From positions 1,302,001 through 1,366,000 of the forward strand of contig NZ_CP059572.1 of assembly GCF_019175365.1 (NCBI RefSeq): 64,000 bases of DNA. Reading direction: 5' to 3'. A program made the position numbers and the translations under genes. Under the pieces are notes generated by a model that worked only from the letters and a program-made list of their open reading frames with translations, was not told the DNA's origin and made no database searches. Source of the stretch: Actinomadura graeca (GTDB lineage: Bacteria; Actinomycetota; Actinomycetes; Streptosporangiales; Streptosporangiaceae). This document shows, one piece after another, positions 1 through 8,341 of the stretch (within the stretch, counting starts at the first letter, position 1; the number at the start of each line of letters is the position of its first letter).

Positions 1-2109
1 CGTCATCGTGATGCCGGCGCTCGGGCCGTCCTTCGGGATCGCGCCTGCGGGCACGTGGACGTGCACGCCGCGGTCCTTCAGGTCGCCGACCGGCAGCTCC
101 AGCTCGGCGCCCCGCGAGCGCAGGTAGCTGAGCGCGATCCGCGCCGACTCCTTCATGACGTCGCCGAGCTGGCCGGTCAGCGTCACGCCGGTGTCCCCGG
201 TCTCCCGGTCGGCCAGCGACGCCTCGATGTAGAGGACGTCGCCGCCCGCGCCGGTGACCGCGAGGCCCGTCGCCACGCCCGGCACGCCCGTCCGCCTCTC
301 GGACCTGCCGAGCTCGACCTCCGGCGTGAACCTCGGCCGCCCCAGGTAGTCCTTCAGGTCGCCCGCGCCGATGGCGACCGGGAGCGCCGCCTTCTCCAGC
401 GCGACGTTCGCGGCGACCTTCCGCAGCACCCGCGCGATCGAGCGGTCCAGCGACCGCACGCCCGCCTCGCGGGTGTACTCGGCCGCCAGCAGCCGCAGCG
501 CGTCGTCGCCGAAGCCGACCTCGGACGCCTCCAGCCCCGCCTTGCCGAGCTGGCGCGGCAGCAGGTGGTCGCGGGCGATCGTGACCTTCTCGTCCTCGGT
601 GTAGCCGTCCAGCTCGACGAGCTCCATCCGGTCCAGCAGCGGGCCGGGGATCGCCTCGACCACGTTCGCCGTGGCGAGGAACAGCACGTCGCTCAGGTCG
701 AGCTCGACCTCCAGGTAGTGGTCGCGGAACGTGTGGTTCTGCTCGGGGTCGAGGACCTCCAGCAGCGCCGCGGTCGGGTCGCCCCGGTAGTCCGCGCCGA
801 CCTTGTCCACCTCGTCCAGCAGGACGACCGGGTTCATCGAGCCCGCCTCGCGGATGGCGCGGACGATCCGTCCCGGAAGGGCGCCCACGTACGTCCGGCG
901 GTGACCCCGGATCTCCGCCTCGTCACGGACGCCGCCCAGGGCGACGCGCACGAACTTGCGTCCCATGGCCCGCGCGACCGACTCGCCGAGCGAGGTCTTG
1001 CCCACGCCAGGGGGTCCGGTCAGCGCCAGCACGGCACCGCTCCTGCGCCCGCCCACGACGCCCAGTCCCCGGTCCGCGCGCCTCTTGCGCACGGCCAGGT
1101 ACTCGACGATGCGCTCCTTCACGTCGTCGAGGCCCGCGTGGTCCTCGTCAAGGATCGCGCGCGCGCCGGCGATGTCATAGGAGTCCTCGGTGCGCTCGTT
1201 CCACGGGATGTCGAGGACGGTGTCCAGCCATGTGCGGATCCAGCCGCCCTCAGGCGAGGCGTCGGACGACCGCTCCAGCTTGTCGACCTCCTTGAGCGCC
1301 GCCTCCCGCACCTTCTCGGGAAGGTCGGCCGCCTCGATCCGGGCCCGGTAGTCGTCCTCCTCGTCGGCCGGGTCGCCGTTCAGCTCGGCCAGCTCCTTGC
1401 GGATGGCCTCCTGCTGCTGCCGCAGCAGGAACTCCCGCTGCGTCTTCTCCATGCCCTCCTGCACGTCCTTGCGGATGGTCTCCGCCACGTCCAGCTCGGC
1501 GAGATGGTCGCGCGCCCACCCGATGACCAGCGTGAGCCGCTCGACGACGTCGGGCGTCTCCAGCACCTCGATCTTCTGCTCGTCCGACAGGTAGGGGGCG
1601 TACCCGGCGTTGTCGGCCAGCGTGGACGGATCGTCGATCTGCTGGACCACGTCCACGACCTGCCAGGCGCCGCGCTTCTGCAGGATGGCGCTGACCAGGC
1701 CCTTGTACTCCTTGGCGAGCTCCTCGGCCCGCCCGGTCACGGGCGGCGCCTCGATCACGGTGCCCTCGACCCACAGCGCCGCGCCCGGCCCGGTCGTCCC
1801 GGTGCCGATCCGCACCCGCGACACGCCACGGACGACCGCGCCCGGCTCCCCGCCCGGCAGCCGCCCCTCCTGCTCGATCACGCCCAGCGTCCCCACGCCG
1901 GCGTACTGCCCGTTGAGCCTGGGCACCAGCAGCACCCGCGGCTTGGCCGCCGACCGGATCCCCGGCCCCGTGGCCTGGGCCACCGCGCGGGCCGCCTCGA
2001 TGGCCGCCCGGACCTCCCCGCTCTCGGACAGGTCGAGGGGGACCACCATGCCCGGCAGAACGGCCCCGTCGTCCAGGGGCAGCACCGGCAGCGTCAGGGT
2101 CTCGCTCAT
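1..2109 (-). CDS. lon: ATP-dependent Lon protease (La), 3' end cut by window
   Basis: Cytosolic ATP-dependent serine protease that degrades misfolded and regulatory proteins. The visible part is 703 codons from ATG at 2109, behind a GGAG six bases upstream. In order it has the N-terminal substrate domain (about 1-200), a coiled linker (200-300), an AAA+ module with Walker A GPPGVGKT (365-372) and Walker B VVLLDEVDK (from 428), and the start of the peptidase domain. The nucleophile motif KDGPSAG, with Ser697, is encoded by the last bases in the window. The catalytic Lys and the C-terminus lie outside. The upstream region carries a HAIR element, so heat-shock control by HspR is likely, as known for Streptomyces lon. 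The gene stands alone and is divergent from an ECF sigma factor. The long antisense frame over it is a shadow of high GC. Confidence 0.95.
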   Translation of the reverse strand, partial: MSETLTLPVLPLDDGAVLPGMVVPLDLSESGEVRAAIEAARAVAQATGPGIRSAAKPRVLLVPRLNGQYAGVGTLGVIEQEGRLPGGEPGAVVRGVSRVRIGTGTTGPGAALWVEGTVIEAPPVTGRAEELAKEYKGLVSAILQKRGAWQVVDVVQQIDDPSTLADNAGYAPYLSDEQKIEVLETPDVVERLTLVIGWARDHLAELDVAETIRKDVQEGMEKTQREFLLRQQQEAIRKELAELNGDPADEEDDYRARIEAADLPEKVREAALKEVDKLERSSDASPEGGWIRTWLDTVLDIPWNERTEDSYDIAGARAILDEDHAGLDDVKERIVEYLAVRKRRADRGLGVVGGRRSGAVLALTGPPGVGKTSLGESVARAMGRKFVRVALGGVRDEAEIRGHRRTYVGALPGRIVRAIREAGSMNPVVLLDEVDKVGADYRGDPTAALLEVLDPEQNHTFRDHYLEVELDLSDVLFLATANVVEAIPGPLLDRMELVELDGYTEDEKVTIARDHLLPRQLGKAGLEASEVGFGDDALRLLAAEYTREAGVRSLDRSIARVLRKVAANVALEKAALPVAIGAGDLKDYLGRPRFTPEVELGRSERRTGVPGVATGLAVTGAGGDVLYIEASLADRETGDTGVTLTGQLGDVMKESARIALSYLRSRGAELELPVGDLKDRGVHVHVPAGAIPKDGPSAGITMT

Positions 2110-2144
2110 GCTCAGCTCCAAGTCCGTGTGTCACCCAACACCGA

Positions 2145-2165
2145 GTTGAGTCATCCACACTCAAG
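2145..2165. promoter_or_regulatory. HAIR element (HspR operator) upstream of lon
   Basis: Inverted repeat GTTGAGT-N7-ACTCAAG. The known HspR-associated inverted repeat is CTTGAGT-N7-ACTCAAG, so 13 of 14 arm positions match and the spacer is exactly 7. It lies 36 bp upstream of the lon start, where it would block transcription. HspR repression of lon and dnaK through HAIR is established in Streptomyces; binding here is inferred. Confidence 0.85.
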
Positions 2166-2309
2166 AAAACGGAGCACGATTTTGTTTCCTCAGCAACGTT
2201 CGCTCTCAGCGATCACCACGCCGCCCGGCCGCCCGGCCGGACGGCCCCGGGGAGGAAACGCCTTTCCGGTGTCGCGCCAAGTAGGAGTGTGACAGCGAGA
2301 GGAGAGAGC

Positions 2310-2882
2310 ATGGCCAAGCCCGAGAGCGGCCTCGCTCGTGCCGGCGGGGATCCCGCCGCCCTGGAGGCGTTCTACCGGCGGCACATCGAGGAGGTCAGCC
2401 GGTTCATCGCCCGCCGGGTCCGCGATCCGCACACGGCGGCGGACCTGACCGCGGAGGTGTTCCTGGCGGTCGTCGACTCCGCCCACACCTACCGGCCCGC
2501 CATGGGCAGCGAGCTGGGCTGGCTGTACGGGGTGGCGCGCAACGTCGTGGCCGCCGAGCACCGCCGGGCGGCACGGGAGTCCCGGATCGCGGGGCGCATC
2601 GCCGGTCGGCGGCTGCTGGACGCGGGCGACATCGCCCGGCTGGAGGAGCGGATCGACGCCGAGAGCGACGGACGCCGCGCCTACGAGGCCCTCTCCGGGC
2701 TCCCCGAAGGCGTCCGCGCCCTGCTCGAACTGATCACGGTGGACGGCCTCACCGTCACCGAGGCGGCGGCCGCCCTGGGGATCCGGCCCGTCACCGCCCG
2801 CGTCCGCCTCCATCGGGCCCGCAAGGCGGTCCGCGCCGCGCTGCCCGCCTTCCCCGCCCCCCTCGCCTACTCCGAGGAGTGA
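2310..2882 (+). CDS. ECF-type RNA polymerase sigma factor
   Basis: Directs RNA polymerase to a stress or envelope regulon. The 190-residue product has a sigma region 2 (about residues 12-90, with the helix YRRHIEEVSRFIARRV and DLTAEVFLAV) and a region 4 helix-turn-helix (about 125-180, LTVTEAAAALGIRPVTARV RLHRARK), a normal ECF length. ATG 2310 is preferred over the in-frame GTG at 2289 because AGAGGAGAG lies just before it. The stop overlaps the GTG of the next gene, so the two are translationally coupled. That arrangement is typical of an ECF sigma and a membrane regulator. The target regulon cannot be read from the window. Confidence 0.88.
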   Translation: MAKPESGLARAGGDPAALEAFYRRHIEEVSRFIARRVRDPHTAADLTAEVFLAVVDSAHTYRPAMGSELGWLYGVARNVVAAEHRRAARESRIAGRIAGRRLLDAGDIARLEERIDAESDGRRAYEALSGLPEGVRALLELITVDGLTVTEAAAALGIRPVTARVRLHRARKAVRAALPAFPAPLAYSEE

Positions 2883-3496
2883 TCTTGCAGACCTTCGAAG
2901 ACCGCCTGCTGGCAGAGCTCAAGGACGTCGTCGCCGCCCGCACCGCGCCCGCCCCGGCGGCGTCGCGCGTCCGGGCCGTCCGGTGGCGCCGGGCGGGCCT
3001 GACGGCCGCCGCCGTGGTGGCCGCCGCCGCGGCGGCGATCGTGGTCCCGGTGATGACCGGGGACCGGGCGCCCAAGGCCAACGCGGTCGTGCGCGATCCC
3101 GACGGCTCGATCCGGCTCTACATCCGCGACTACCGGCATCCCGAGCTCATCGCCTCCCGGCTGCGCGCGCTCGGGATCCCGGCGGTCGTCGACTTCGTGC
3201 CCGACGGCGAACGCTGCCGCACGCCCCGCGGCACGATCGTCCCGGACGACGGCACGCTGGTCACGATCATGCGGCCGGAGGACGACGACGGCGACGGCCA
3301 CTTCACCCGCCTGCACCCCGACCGGCTCAAGCCGGGCCGGACGCTGGTGCTGGAGGTCGGCTTCACCCGCTTCGGCCGGGATGCGTCCGCCGCCTGGACG
3401 TTCTCCGGCACCGCCACCGGCCCCGTCGCACCCTGCGTGCCGGTGCCGGGGCCCGTCAAGGTGACCCGGCTGCCGGACGGCGGCGTCGGCGGCTGA
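2879..3496 (+). CDS. single-span membrane protein paired with the sigma factor, candidate anti-sigma factor
   Basis: A 205-residue protein with a cytosolic N-terminus of about 38 residues (EDRLLAELKDVVAAR then an Arg-rich stretch), one alanine/valine-rich transmembrane segment (about 40-58) and an extracytoplasmic domain of about 145 residues with two cysteines. The GTG start sits inside the stop of the ECF sigma gene (GTGA overlap). Position and topology suggest a sensor or anti-sigma role, but there is no HxxxCxxC zinc motif of the ZAS type and the N-terminus is short. It is therefore a candidate only; it could also be a sigma-associated envelope protein of another kind. Confidence 0.6.
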   Translation: MILQTFEDRLLAELKDVVAARTAPAPAASRVRAVRWRRAGLTAAAVVAAAAAAIVVPVMTGDRAPKANAVVRDPDGSIRLYIRDYRHPELIASRLRALGIPAVVDFVPDGERCRTPRGTIVPDDGTLVTIMRPEDDDGDGHFTRLHPDRLKPGRTLVLEVGFTRFGRDASAAWTFSGTATGPVAPCVPVPGPVKVTRLPDGGVGG

Positions 3497-3781
3497 TCGC
3501 GTTCCGGACCGGCCCGCCGCGGAGCCGCGCGCGCCGGGCCGGTCCGATAGCCCCGGAGCTATGACAAGTTGCGAGTGACGGGACCGGGGTCCCGGGTGCC
3601 ACAATCTCGTCCTCGCCGGCCGCGACGCCCGGCGTACAGGCGCGCGCCCGGCGGACAGGTCCAGACGACCGCCGCACCGCGTCCTGGACCGGGCCTGCTC
3701 CCCTCCGGCCCGGAGGCCCCCCGCCCGCCCACGACGTCTCCCCCCGGGAACCCCCGCCCCCCGCAACCGAGGAGGTGCGCC

Positions 3782-5035
3782 GTGTCCTTCCGGCCACGCG
3801 CCCTGTCCGTCGCCGCCGCACTGCTGGCGGCCGCATCAGTCCTGCCGGGCCCCGCCGCCCGGGCCACCGTGCCGCACTCCCCCGCCGCCGGGGCGGCACC
3901 CGCCACGCCCCAGCCGCGGGTGACCGTCGCGGGCGAGGAGAAGGCCGACGACGCCGTGGTGCGGTACGCGCCCACCGGCCGCAGCTGGCGCACCGTCATC
4001 CGCGAGCCCGGTTCCACCTACATCAAGGTGCACTTCGCGTCGCTGAAGCTGGTCCCCGGCGACCGCCTGACCGTCGCCGACCCGGCCGGCCGCGAGGTCC
4101 ACACCTACCACGGCGACCCGACCGTGGCGCGCGCCCCCGGCGACGCGAGCTTCACGGTGCACGGCAGGCCCGGCTTCGCCGCGATGTCCGTCGAGGGCGA
4201 CACCGCCGTGGTCACCCTGCACGCCGCGGCGCGGCGGAGCGAGGCCGCGGACCTGAACCGGCGGGACTACGGCGCCCGCGTCGACGCCTACTTCCGGGGC
4301 TTCGACGAGGCCGAGAGGGCCGCGGCCAACCCCGGCACGTTCAGCGTCTGCGGCACCGACGCCCGACGCGACGTCGGCTGCTACCAGACCAGCCACCCCA
4401 CCGAGTACGCCCGCTCCGGCGCGGTCGCCCGCCAGCTGCTCAAGGGCGTCGGGCACTGCACCTCCTGGCGGGTCGGCAACACCAACCGCATGCTCACCAA
4501 CCAGCACTGCATGGAGAGCGCCGCCGATCTGCGCGCCAGCGAGTTCCAGTTCGACTACCAGTGCGCCACGTGCGGCGGCAACGACCCGCGCGCCGGCACC
4601 AAGGTCAGCGGAGCGGAACTGATCAAGACGAGCCCGCTCAGCGCCCTGGACTACACGCTGTTCTCGGTGAACGACTTCGCCTCGATCCAGAAGTACGGCA
4701 CCCTTTACCTGGACGTCCGGGAGCCCGTCGCCTCGGAGCGCATCTACATCCCGGGCCACGGCGACACCAAGCCCAAGCGCCTGTCCCTCTACGAGGACCG
4801 CGACGGCGGGGCGTACTGCAAGATCGACCGCGTGTCGTCCGGGGTGAACACCGGGTACCTGTGCGACAGCTCCGGCGGCAACTCCGGCTCGCCGGTGCTG
4901 GCCGCCTCCTCGCACAAGGTGATCGCGCTGCACCACCTCGGCGGCTGCCCCAACTGGGGGACCCGGATCTCCCTCGTCAACGCGGAGATCGCCGGCCAGA
5001 TCGACAACAGCGGCCCGCCCCGCGCCTCCCGCTGA
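3782..5035 (+). CDS. secreted trypsin-like serine endopeptidase (S1 family)
   Basis: Extracellular protease of 417 residues. GTG 3782 follows GGAGGT by five bases and gives a clear signal peptide: a basic start (SFRPR), an alanine/leucine core, and probable cleavage near ARA-TVP around residue 28. A propeptide-like domain (about 45-180) precedes the catalytic domain (about 185-405). The triad is visible: His242 in TNQHC, Asp290 in SALDYTLF, Ser368 in SSGGNSGSP. Several cysteines (190, 200, 226, 243, 261, 264, 346, 361, 389) suggest disulphides. The pattern resembles bacterial lysyl endopeptidase-type S1 enzymes; specificity is not certain. Longer in-frame starts upstream would destroy the signal peptide. 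The 285 bp before it hold no recognised feature. Confidence 0.88.
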   Translation: MSFRPRALSVAAALLAAASVLPGPAARATVPHSPAAGAAPATPQPRVTVAGEEKADDAVVRYAPTGRSWRTVIREPGSTYIKVHFASLKLVPGDRLTVADPAGREVHTYHGDPTVARAPGDASFTVHGRPGFAAMSVEGDTAVVTLHAAARRSEAADLNRRDYGARVDAYFRGFDEAERAAANPGTFSVCGTDARRDVGCYQTSHPTEYARSGAVARQLLKGVGHCTSWRVGNTNRMLTNQHCMESAADLRASEFQFDYQCATCGGNDPRAGTKVSGAELIKTSPLSALDYTLFSVNDFASIQKYGTLYLDVREPVASERIYIPGHGDTKPKRLSLYEDRDGGAYCKIDRVSSGVNTGYLCDSSGGNSGSPVLAASSHKVIALHHLGGCPNWGTRISLVNAEIAGQIDNSGPPRASR

Positions 5036-5085
5036 GCGCACCGGCCCCCTAGGCTCGGCCGTATGCGGCCGACCTCCCGGTCACG

Positions 5086-5733
5086 ATGAGCGGACCCCGG
5101 CGCCTGTTCCTGGGGTCCGCCGGGCTGGGCGGCCTGCGGGGATGGCTCGCATCGCTCCCGGCGGCCCCCACCCGGGCGGTGCTGGTGCCCACCGCCGCCA
5201 ACCCGATGCCGTCGGCGCCGTTCGCCGACGCGGCGGCCCGGCTTTTGCGCGACGAGGGCCTGGCGGTGGAGCGCCTCGACCTGGAACGCGCCGGGCCGTC
5301 CTGCGTCGAGCGGGCCCTCGGCCCGGCGGATCTGGTCTTCGTCACCGGCGGGTACGCGATGTTCCTCCTTCAGCACGCGCGCCGCAGCGGCTTCGACCAG
5401 GCCGTCCGCCGGGCGGTCGGCGACGGGCGGACGGCCTACGCCGGCATCTCCGCCGGAGCCGCGCTCGCCGGCCCCGGCCTCGGCTTCTTCCGCGACGGCG
5501 AGGACCCCGGCAGGGTCTCCTCCACCACCGGGCTCGGCCTCGTCCCGTTCACCGTGCTGCCGCACCGCGACCGGCCCGGCAACGCCGCACGGCACGACCA
5601 CCGGATCCTGCGGGCGGGCGACCCGGCGCGGTACGTCTCGATCAACGACGACCAGGCCGTCACCGTCGACGGCCCCCACTGGACGATCACGCCCTCGCCG
5701 CGCGGTCCCGCCTGCGGGTCATCGGGACCCTGA
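5086..5733 (+). CDS. peptidase S51 (dipeptidase E / cyanophycinase-like)
   Basis: A 215-residue cytosolic protein with the class I glutamine-amidotransferase-like fold of family S51. The nucleophile elbow AGISAGAAL carries Ser122, and the upstream loop VFVTGGYAMFLL (from about 84) matches the family's GGN loop with Tyr in place of Asn. S51 enzymes cleave Asp-X dipeptides or related isoaspartyl products. It stands 50 bp after the protease gene on the same strand and could be co-transcribed with it. The start is the only ATG in frame near a plausible leader. The substrate is not predictable. Confidence 0.75.
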   Translation: MSGPRRLFLGSAGLGGLRGWLASLPAAPTRAVLVPTAANPMPSAPFADAAARLLRDEGLAVERLDLERAGPSCVERALGPADLVFVTGGYAMFLLQHARRSGFDQAVRRAVGDGRTAYAGISAGAALAGPGLGFFRDGEDPGRVSSTTGLGLVPFTVLPHRDRPGNAARHDHRILRAGDPARYVSINDDQAVTVDGPHWTITPSPRGPACGSSGP

Positions 5734-5982
5734 GGACGACCGCCTCGGCGAACGGGAATCGGGGCCCTCCGGCCGCGCCGAGGCCCCGCGGGACGCGTCT
5801 TCGACGCCGTTGGCAATGGGCTGGCAAAGGTCCGTGGCGATCTTGATTCTTTGCGTCGGCTTCGGTTTACACGCGCATGACCTGGGGGTACTTACCGCAA
5901 CGAGATCGTGACAATGGGTGAACGGAACTTCCTCCGGAGGGCAAAGATCCCGGCCGGAGACCACCAGGCGAAGGAGGGGCGG

Positions 5983-6321
5983 ATGAGGATCACCGCGCAC
6001 CTCGCGCCGGTCCACCACGGTACGGCCGAGGGCGTCCGCCCGCCCCACCCGGGGCGCGGCGGCACACCTCGGGTCCTCGGCCGTCCCGGGCCGGACACCA
6101 CCCTGCCGCCGAGGACGCACGCGCCGCACGCCCCCGCGGCACCGGCGTCCGCCACAGCCGGGCCGACGGCGCCCTCGGGCAGCGCCGCCGGCCCGGCCCG
6201 CCCACGACCGGGCGCATCGCGCCCGCACTCCGCGCCGGACGGGCCGTCACGCCCCCCGTCCGGCCGCGTCCCGGAAGGAGGTGAGGACCGACCCCGACCG
6301 AGACCGGCACGACGCCGGTGA
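5983..6321 (+). CDS. possible small Pro/Ala-rich protein of unknown function
   Basis: Candidate 112-codon gene with an excellent ribosome-binding site (AAGGAGGGG) seven bases before ATG 5983. The product starts MRITAHLAPVHHG and becomes Pro/Ala/Arg/Gly-rich without recognisable domains. Third positions are G or C at most codons, but in this genome that also happens in random frames. It is the only gene candidate in the 875 bp between the S51 peptidase and the MarR-GNAT gene. Upstream (5734-5982) and downstream (6322-6391) I see nothing else. It may be a short leader or spurious. Confidence 0.3.
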   Translation: MRITAHLAPVHHGTAEGVRPPHPGRGGTPRVLGRPGPDTTLPPRTHAPHAPAAPASATAGPTAPSGSAAGPARPRPGASRPHSAPDGPSRPPSGRVPEGGEDRPRPRPARRR

Positions 6322-6391
6322 ACGCACGGCGGCCGGCACTCCGTCCGACCCCCGTCCCGGCCGCCACCACGCAGTAAGGGATCGCTGCGAA

Positions 6392-6429
6392 CCTGGACCC
6401 GGGGAGGCCCGAACCTCCCCGGGTCCAGG
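6392..6429. terminator. perfect 16-bp hairpin between convergent genes
   Basis: CCTGGACCCGGGGAGG, a six-base loop, and its exact complement. There is no T-tract, which is usual for actinobacterial terminators. It lies between the rightward S51 region and the 3' end of the leftward MarR-GNAT gene, so it can serve both strands. Confidence 0.65.
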
Positions 6430-6608
6430 CGGTGTCATCCCGGTCCCGGCCCGCGGTGCCCGCTCCCGGGCGGGCGCGACAGCGCTCCGCGAGCTGCCGG
6501 GCGAGGCCCGCTCCGGCATCGCCTCGCCGGTCGCGCAGCACGCTCGTGCGACGGCTCAGGTCACGCCGAGACGGGTTCTCAGGACGCTGGGCGCCGGCCG
6601 GAGGCCGT

Positions 6609-7532
6609 TCAGAGTTTCTTGCGCCAGATCTGACCGTTGATCACATCACCGAAACGGCGGACGGGAGGCTCCTCCGTCTCCAGGGCGAACCCGGCGCGCT
6701 CGTAGACGCGGTGCGCGGGACGCTGCAGCGCGGTCGTCCAGAGCATGATCTCGGAGTAGCCGGCGGCGGAGGCGAACCGCACGCACTCGGCGACCAGCGC
6801 CGCGCCGACACCGGCGCCCCGGGCCTCCGGCTCGACGTGCAGCAGGCGCAGCTGGGCGACGGCGTCGTCGCGGCGGACACAGAAGACAGCGCCCAGACGG
6901 ACACCGCCGGCCTCGGCGATCCAGGCGTTCTCCCGCTCCGGGTCGTGGTCCTCGACGTACCCGGCGACGACCTTGGCGACCAGCGCCTCGTAGGTGCGGT
7001 CCCAGCCGCACTCCTCGTCATAGAGGGCGCCGTTGCGCTGCACCACCCAGCCGAGGTCGCCGGGACGCAGCGGGCGCAGGGCGAATCCGGCCGGGCTCGG
7101 GCGGTCGCCGAGGACGCCGTGAATGGACCGCATCGCCGCCAGCAGCCGGTGGCGGTCATCGCCGGGCAGCCCGTCCAGCAGGTCCCGGATCTCCGCCCTG
7201 GACCGCTCGTCCAGCATCGCGAAGACCTTCCGGCCCCGCTCGGTCAGCCGGACGATCTGCCGGCGCGCGTCGTCCGCAGCGCGCTCGCGCACCACCAGGC
7301 CGTCGCTTTCGAACCGGGCGAGCATGCGGCTGAGGTAACCGGCGTCCAGTTCCAGCGCGTGGCGCAGGACCAGCACCTCGGTCTCCGGCCGCTGCGCCAG
7401 CTCGAAGATCACCCTGGCCTCGGTGAGGGAGTGCCGCGTGCGCACCAGCCCCTCGCCGAGCACCCCGATCACCCCGGTATAGAACCGGTTGAACGTCCGG
7501 ACCGCAGCGACGTCCTCGTCGGTCGCCCCCAT
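6609..7532 (-). CDS. bifunctional MarR-family regulator / GNAT N-acetyltransferase
   Basis: A 307-residue fusion. The N-terminal half (about 1-140) is a MarR winged helix: dimer helix FNRFYTGVIGVLGEGLV, then recognition segment LELDAGYLSRMLARFE and wing DDARRQIVRLT. The C-terminal half (about 150-307) is a GNAT domain with the acetyl-CoA loop RLLHVEPEARGAGVGAALV and the terminal RVYERAGFAL segment. Such fusions are a known actinobacterial family; ligand and acetyl acceptor are unknown. The start ATG follows GGAG. A 25-bp perfect palindrome lies just upstream, between promoter and start, which implies autorepression. It is monocistronic. Confidence 0.88.
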   Translation of the reverse strand: MGATDEDVAAVRTFNRFYTGVIGVLGEGLVRTRHSLTEARVIFELAQRPETEVLVLRHALELDAGYLSRMLARFESDGLVVRERAADDARRQIVRLTERGRKVFAMLDERSRAEIRDLLDGLPGDDRHRLLAAMRSIHGVLGDRPSPAGFALRPLRPGDLGWVVQRNGALYDEECGWDRTYEALVAKVVAGYVEDHDPERENAWIAEAGGVRLGAVFCVRRDDAVAQLRLLHVEPEARGAGVGAALVAECVRFASAAGYSEIMLWTTALQRPAHRVYERAGFALETEEPPVRRFGDVINGQIWRKKL

Positions 7533-7541
7533 CCCGTCTCC

Positions 7542-7566
7542 TAACGTTTGACTCAGTCAAACGTTA
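7542..7566. promoter_or_regulatory. MarR-type palindromic operator
   Basis: TAACGTTTGACT, one central base, AGTCAAACGTTA: two perfect 12-bp arms. It is centred 22 bp upstream of the MarR-GNAT start, the expected place for autoregulation. It is one of few AT-rich islands nearby. Confidence 0.8.
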
Positions 7567-7606
7567 CGGGACGCGAGCCCGGCGGGCCAGTCCCAAAAGG
7601 GATCGG

Positions 7607-7936
7607 TCAGGCGCCGACCTCCGCGCCGCCTGCGCGCGCGCCCAGCGCCCGGGCGTCGCGCACGATCCGGCGCTCGACGAAGAACGTCATGAGGGGGACG
7701 ATGCCGCCCAGCACGATCAGCGCCATCCGGCTCAGCGGCCAGCCGGTCCGCCGCCACAGGTCGTACGCGGCCAGCAGGTAGACCACGTAGAGCGCGCCGT
7801 GGACGGGCGCCACCACGCCCGCCATCGCCGGCTCGTCCGTCGGCCCGTACTTCAGCACCATGCCGATCGCCAGCAGCACCAGCAGGGTGCCCACCACCAG
7901 GGCAAGGATGCGATACCTGGTCACCGCGCCTTCCAC
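7607..7936 (-). CDS. DUF3817-family integral membrane protein
   Basis: A 109-residue protein with three predicted membrane segments: ILALVVGTLLVLLAIGMVL (about 8-27), GVVAPVHGALYVVYLLAAY (about 37-57) and MALIVLGGIVPLMTFFVE (about 67-85). The pattern RYRILALVVG plus VAPVHGALYVVYL is that of the DUF3817 family, found mainly in actinobacteria; no function is established. Starts at GTG 7936 or 7924 are both possible; 7936 has AAAGG eight bases upstream. It is the third gene of a leftward set after the citrate synthase-like gene and a small membrane protein (44 bp gap). Confidence 0.72.
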   Translation of the reverse strand: MEGAVTRYRILALVVGTLLVLLAIGMVLKYGPTDEPAMAGVVAPVHGALYVVYLLAAYDLWRRTGWPLSRMALIVLGGIVPLMTFFVERRIVRDARALGARAGGAEVGA

Positions 7937-7980
7937 AGAACACACCTTTCGTCGACCGCGCGACGCGGCTGCCGCGCCGG

Positions 7981-8340
7981 TCAGTCGCGCCGGTGGGATT
8001 CGGAATTGAGCCGCGCGAGATAGCGGTTGTAGGCCGCGAGGGCGGGGTCCTCTTCCTCCTGCCGGCGGATGATCTCCCGCGTGATCGCGGCCTCCGCGGG
8101 CTCCTCGATCACCTGGGGCGCCTGCGGCTCCACGCCGTCCCGCTCGTCCCGGATCATCTTGATCCACATCACGATCACGAAGATCGCGAAGATCGGCCAC
8201 TCGAAGGTGTAGGCCCAGCTGCGGTCGTTGCCCGCCTGGGCGCGGTCGTACTGCCACCAGCCGAAGCCGAGGAACGAGGCACACAGGACGATCGCCAGCG
8301 CATGCAGCCCGAGCCAGCCCGGGGTGAGGAACCGTCGCAC
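7981..8340 (-). CDS. small membrane protein with SURF1-like N-terminus, unknown function
   Basis: A 119-residue protein with two membrane segments: LHALAIVLCASFLGFGWWQYDRA (about 10-32) and WPIFAIFVIVMWIKMI (about 50-66), then a charged cytosolic tail. The LGFGWWQ-YDRAQ stretch recalls the first helix of SURF1-type proteins, but the large SURF1 domain is absent. The GTG start is one base after the stop of the citrate synthase-like gene (TGACGTG), so translation is coupled. Conserved next to DUF3817 genes in actinobacteria, to my knowledge without a known role. Confidence 0.6.
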   Translation of the reverse strand: MRRFLTPGWLGLHALAIVLCASFLGFGWWQYDRAQAGNDRSWAYTFEWPIFAIFVIVMWIKMIRDERDGVEPQAPQVIEEPAEAAITREIIRRQEEEDPALAAYNRYLARLNSESHRRD

Positions 8341-8341
8341 G

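Noticed and set aside
55..2292. A 745-codon plus-strand frame over lon
   Set aside because: Antisense shadow. The minus-strand frame gives an unmistakable Lon protein.
6281..6640. A 119-codon plus-strand frame
   Set aside because: It runs through the perfect hairpin and into the 3' end of the MarR-GNAT gene; low-complexity composition.
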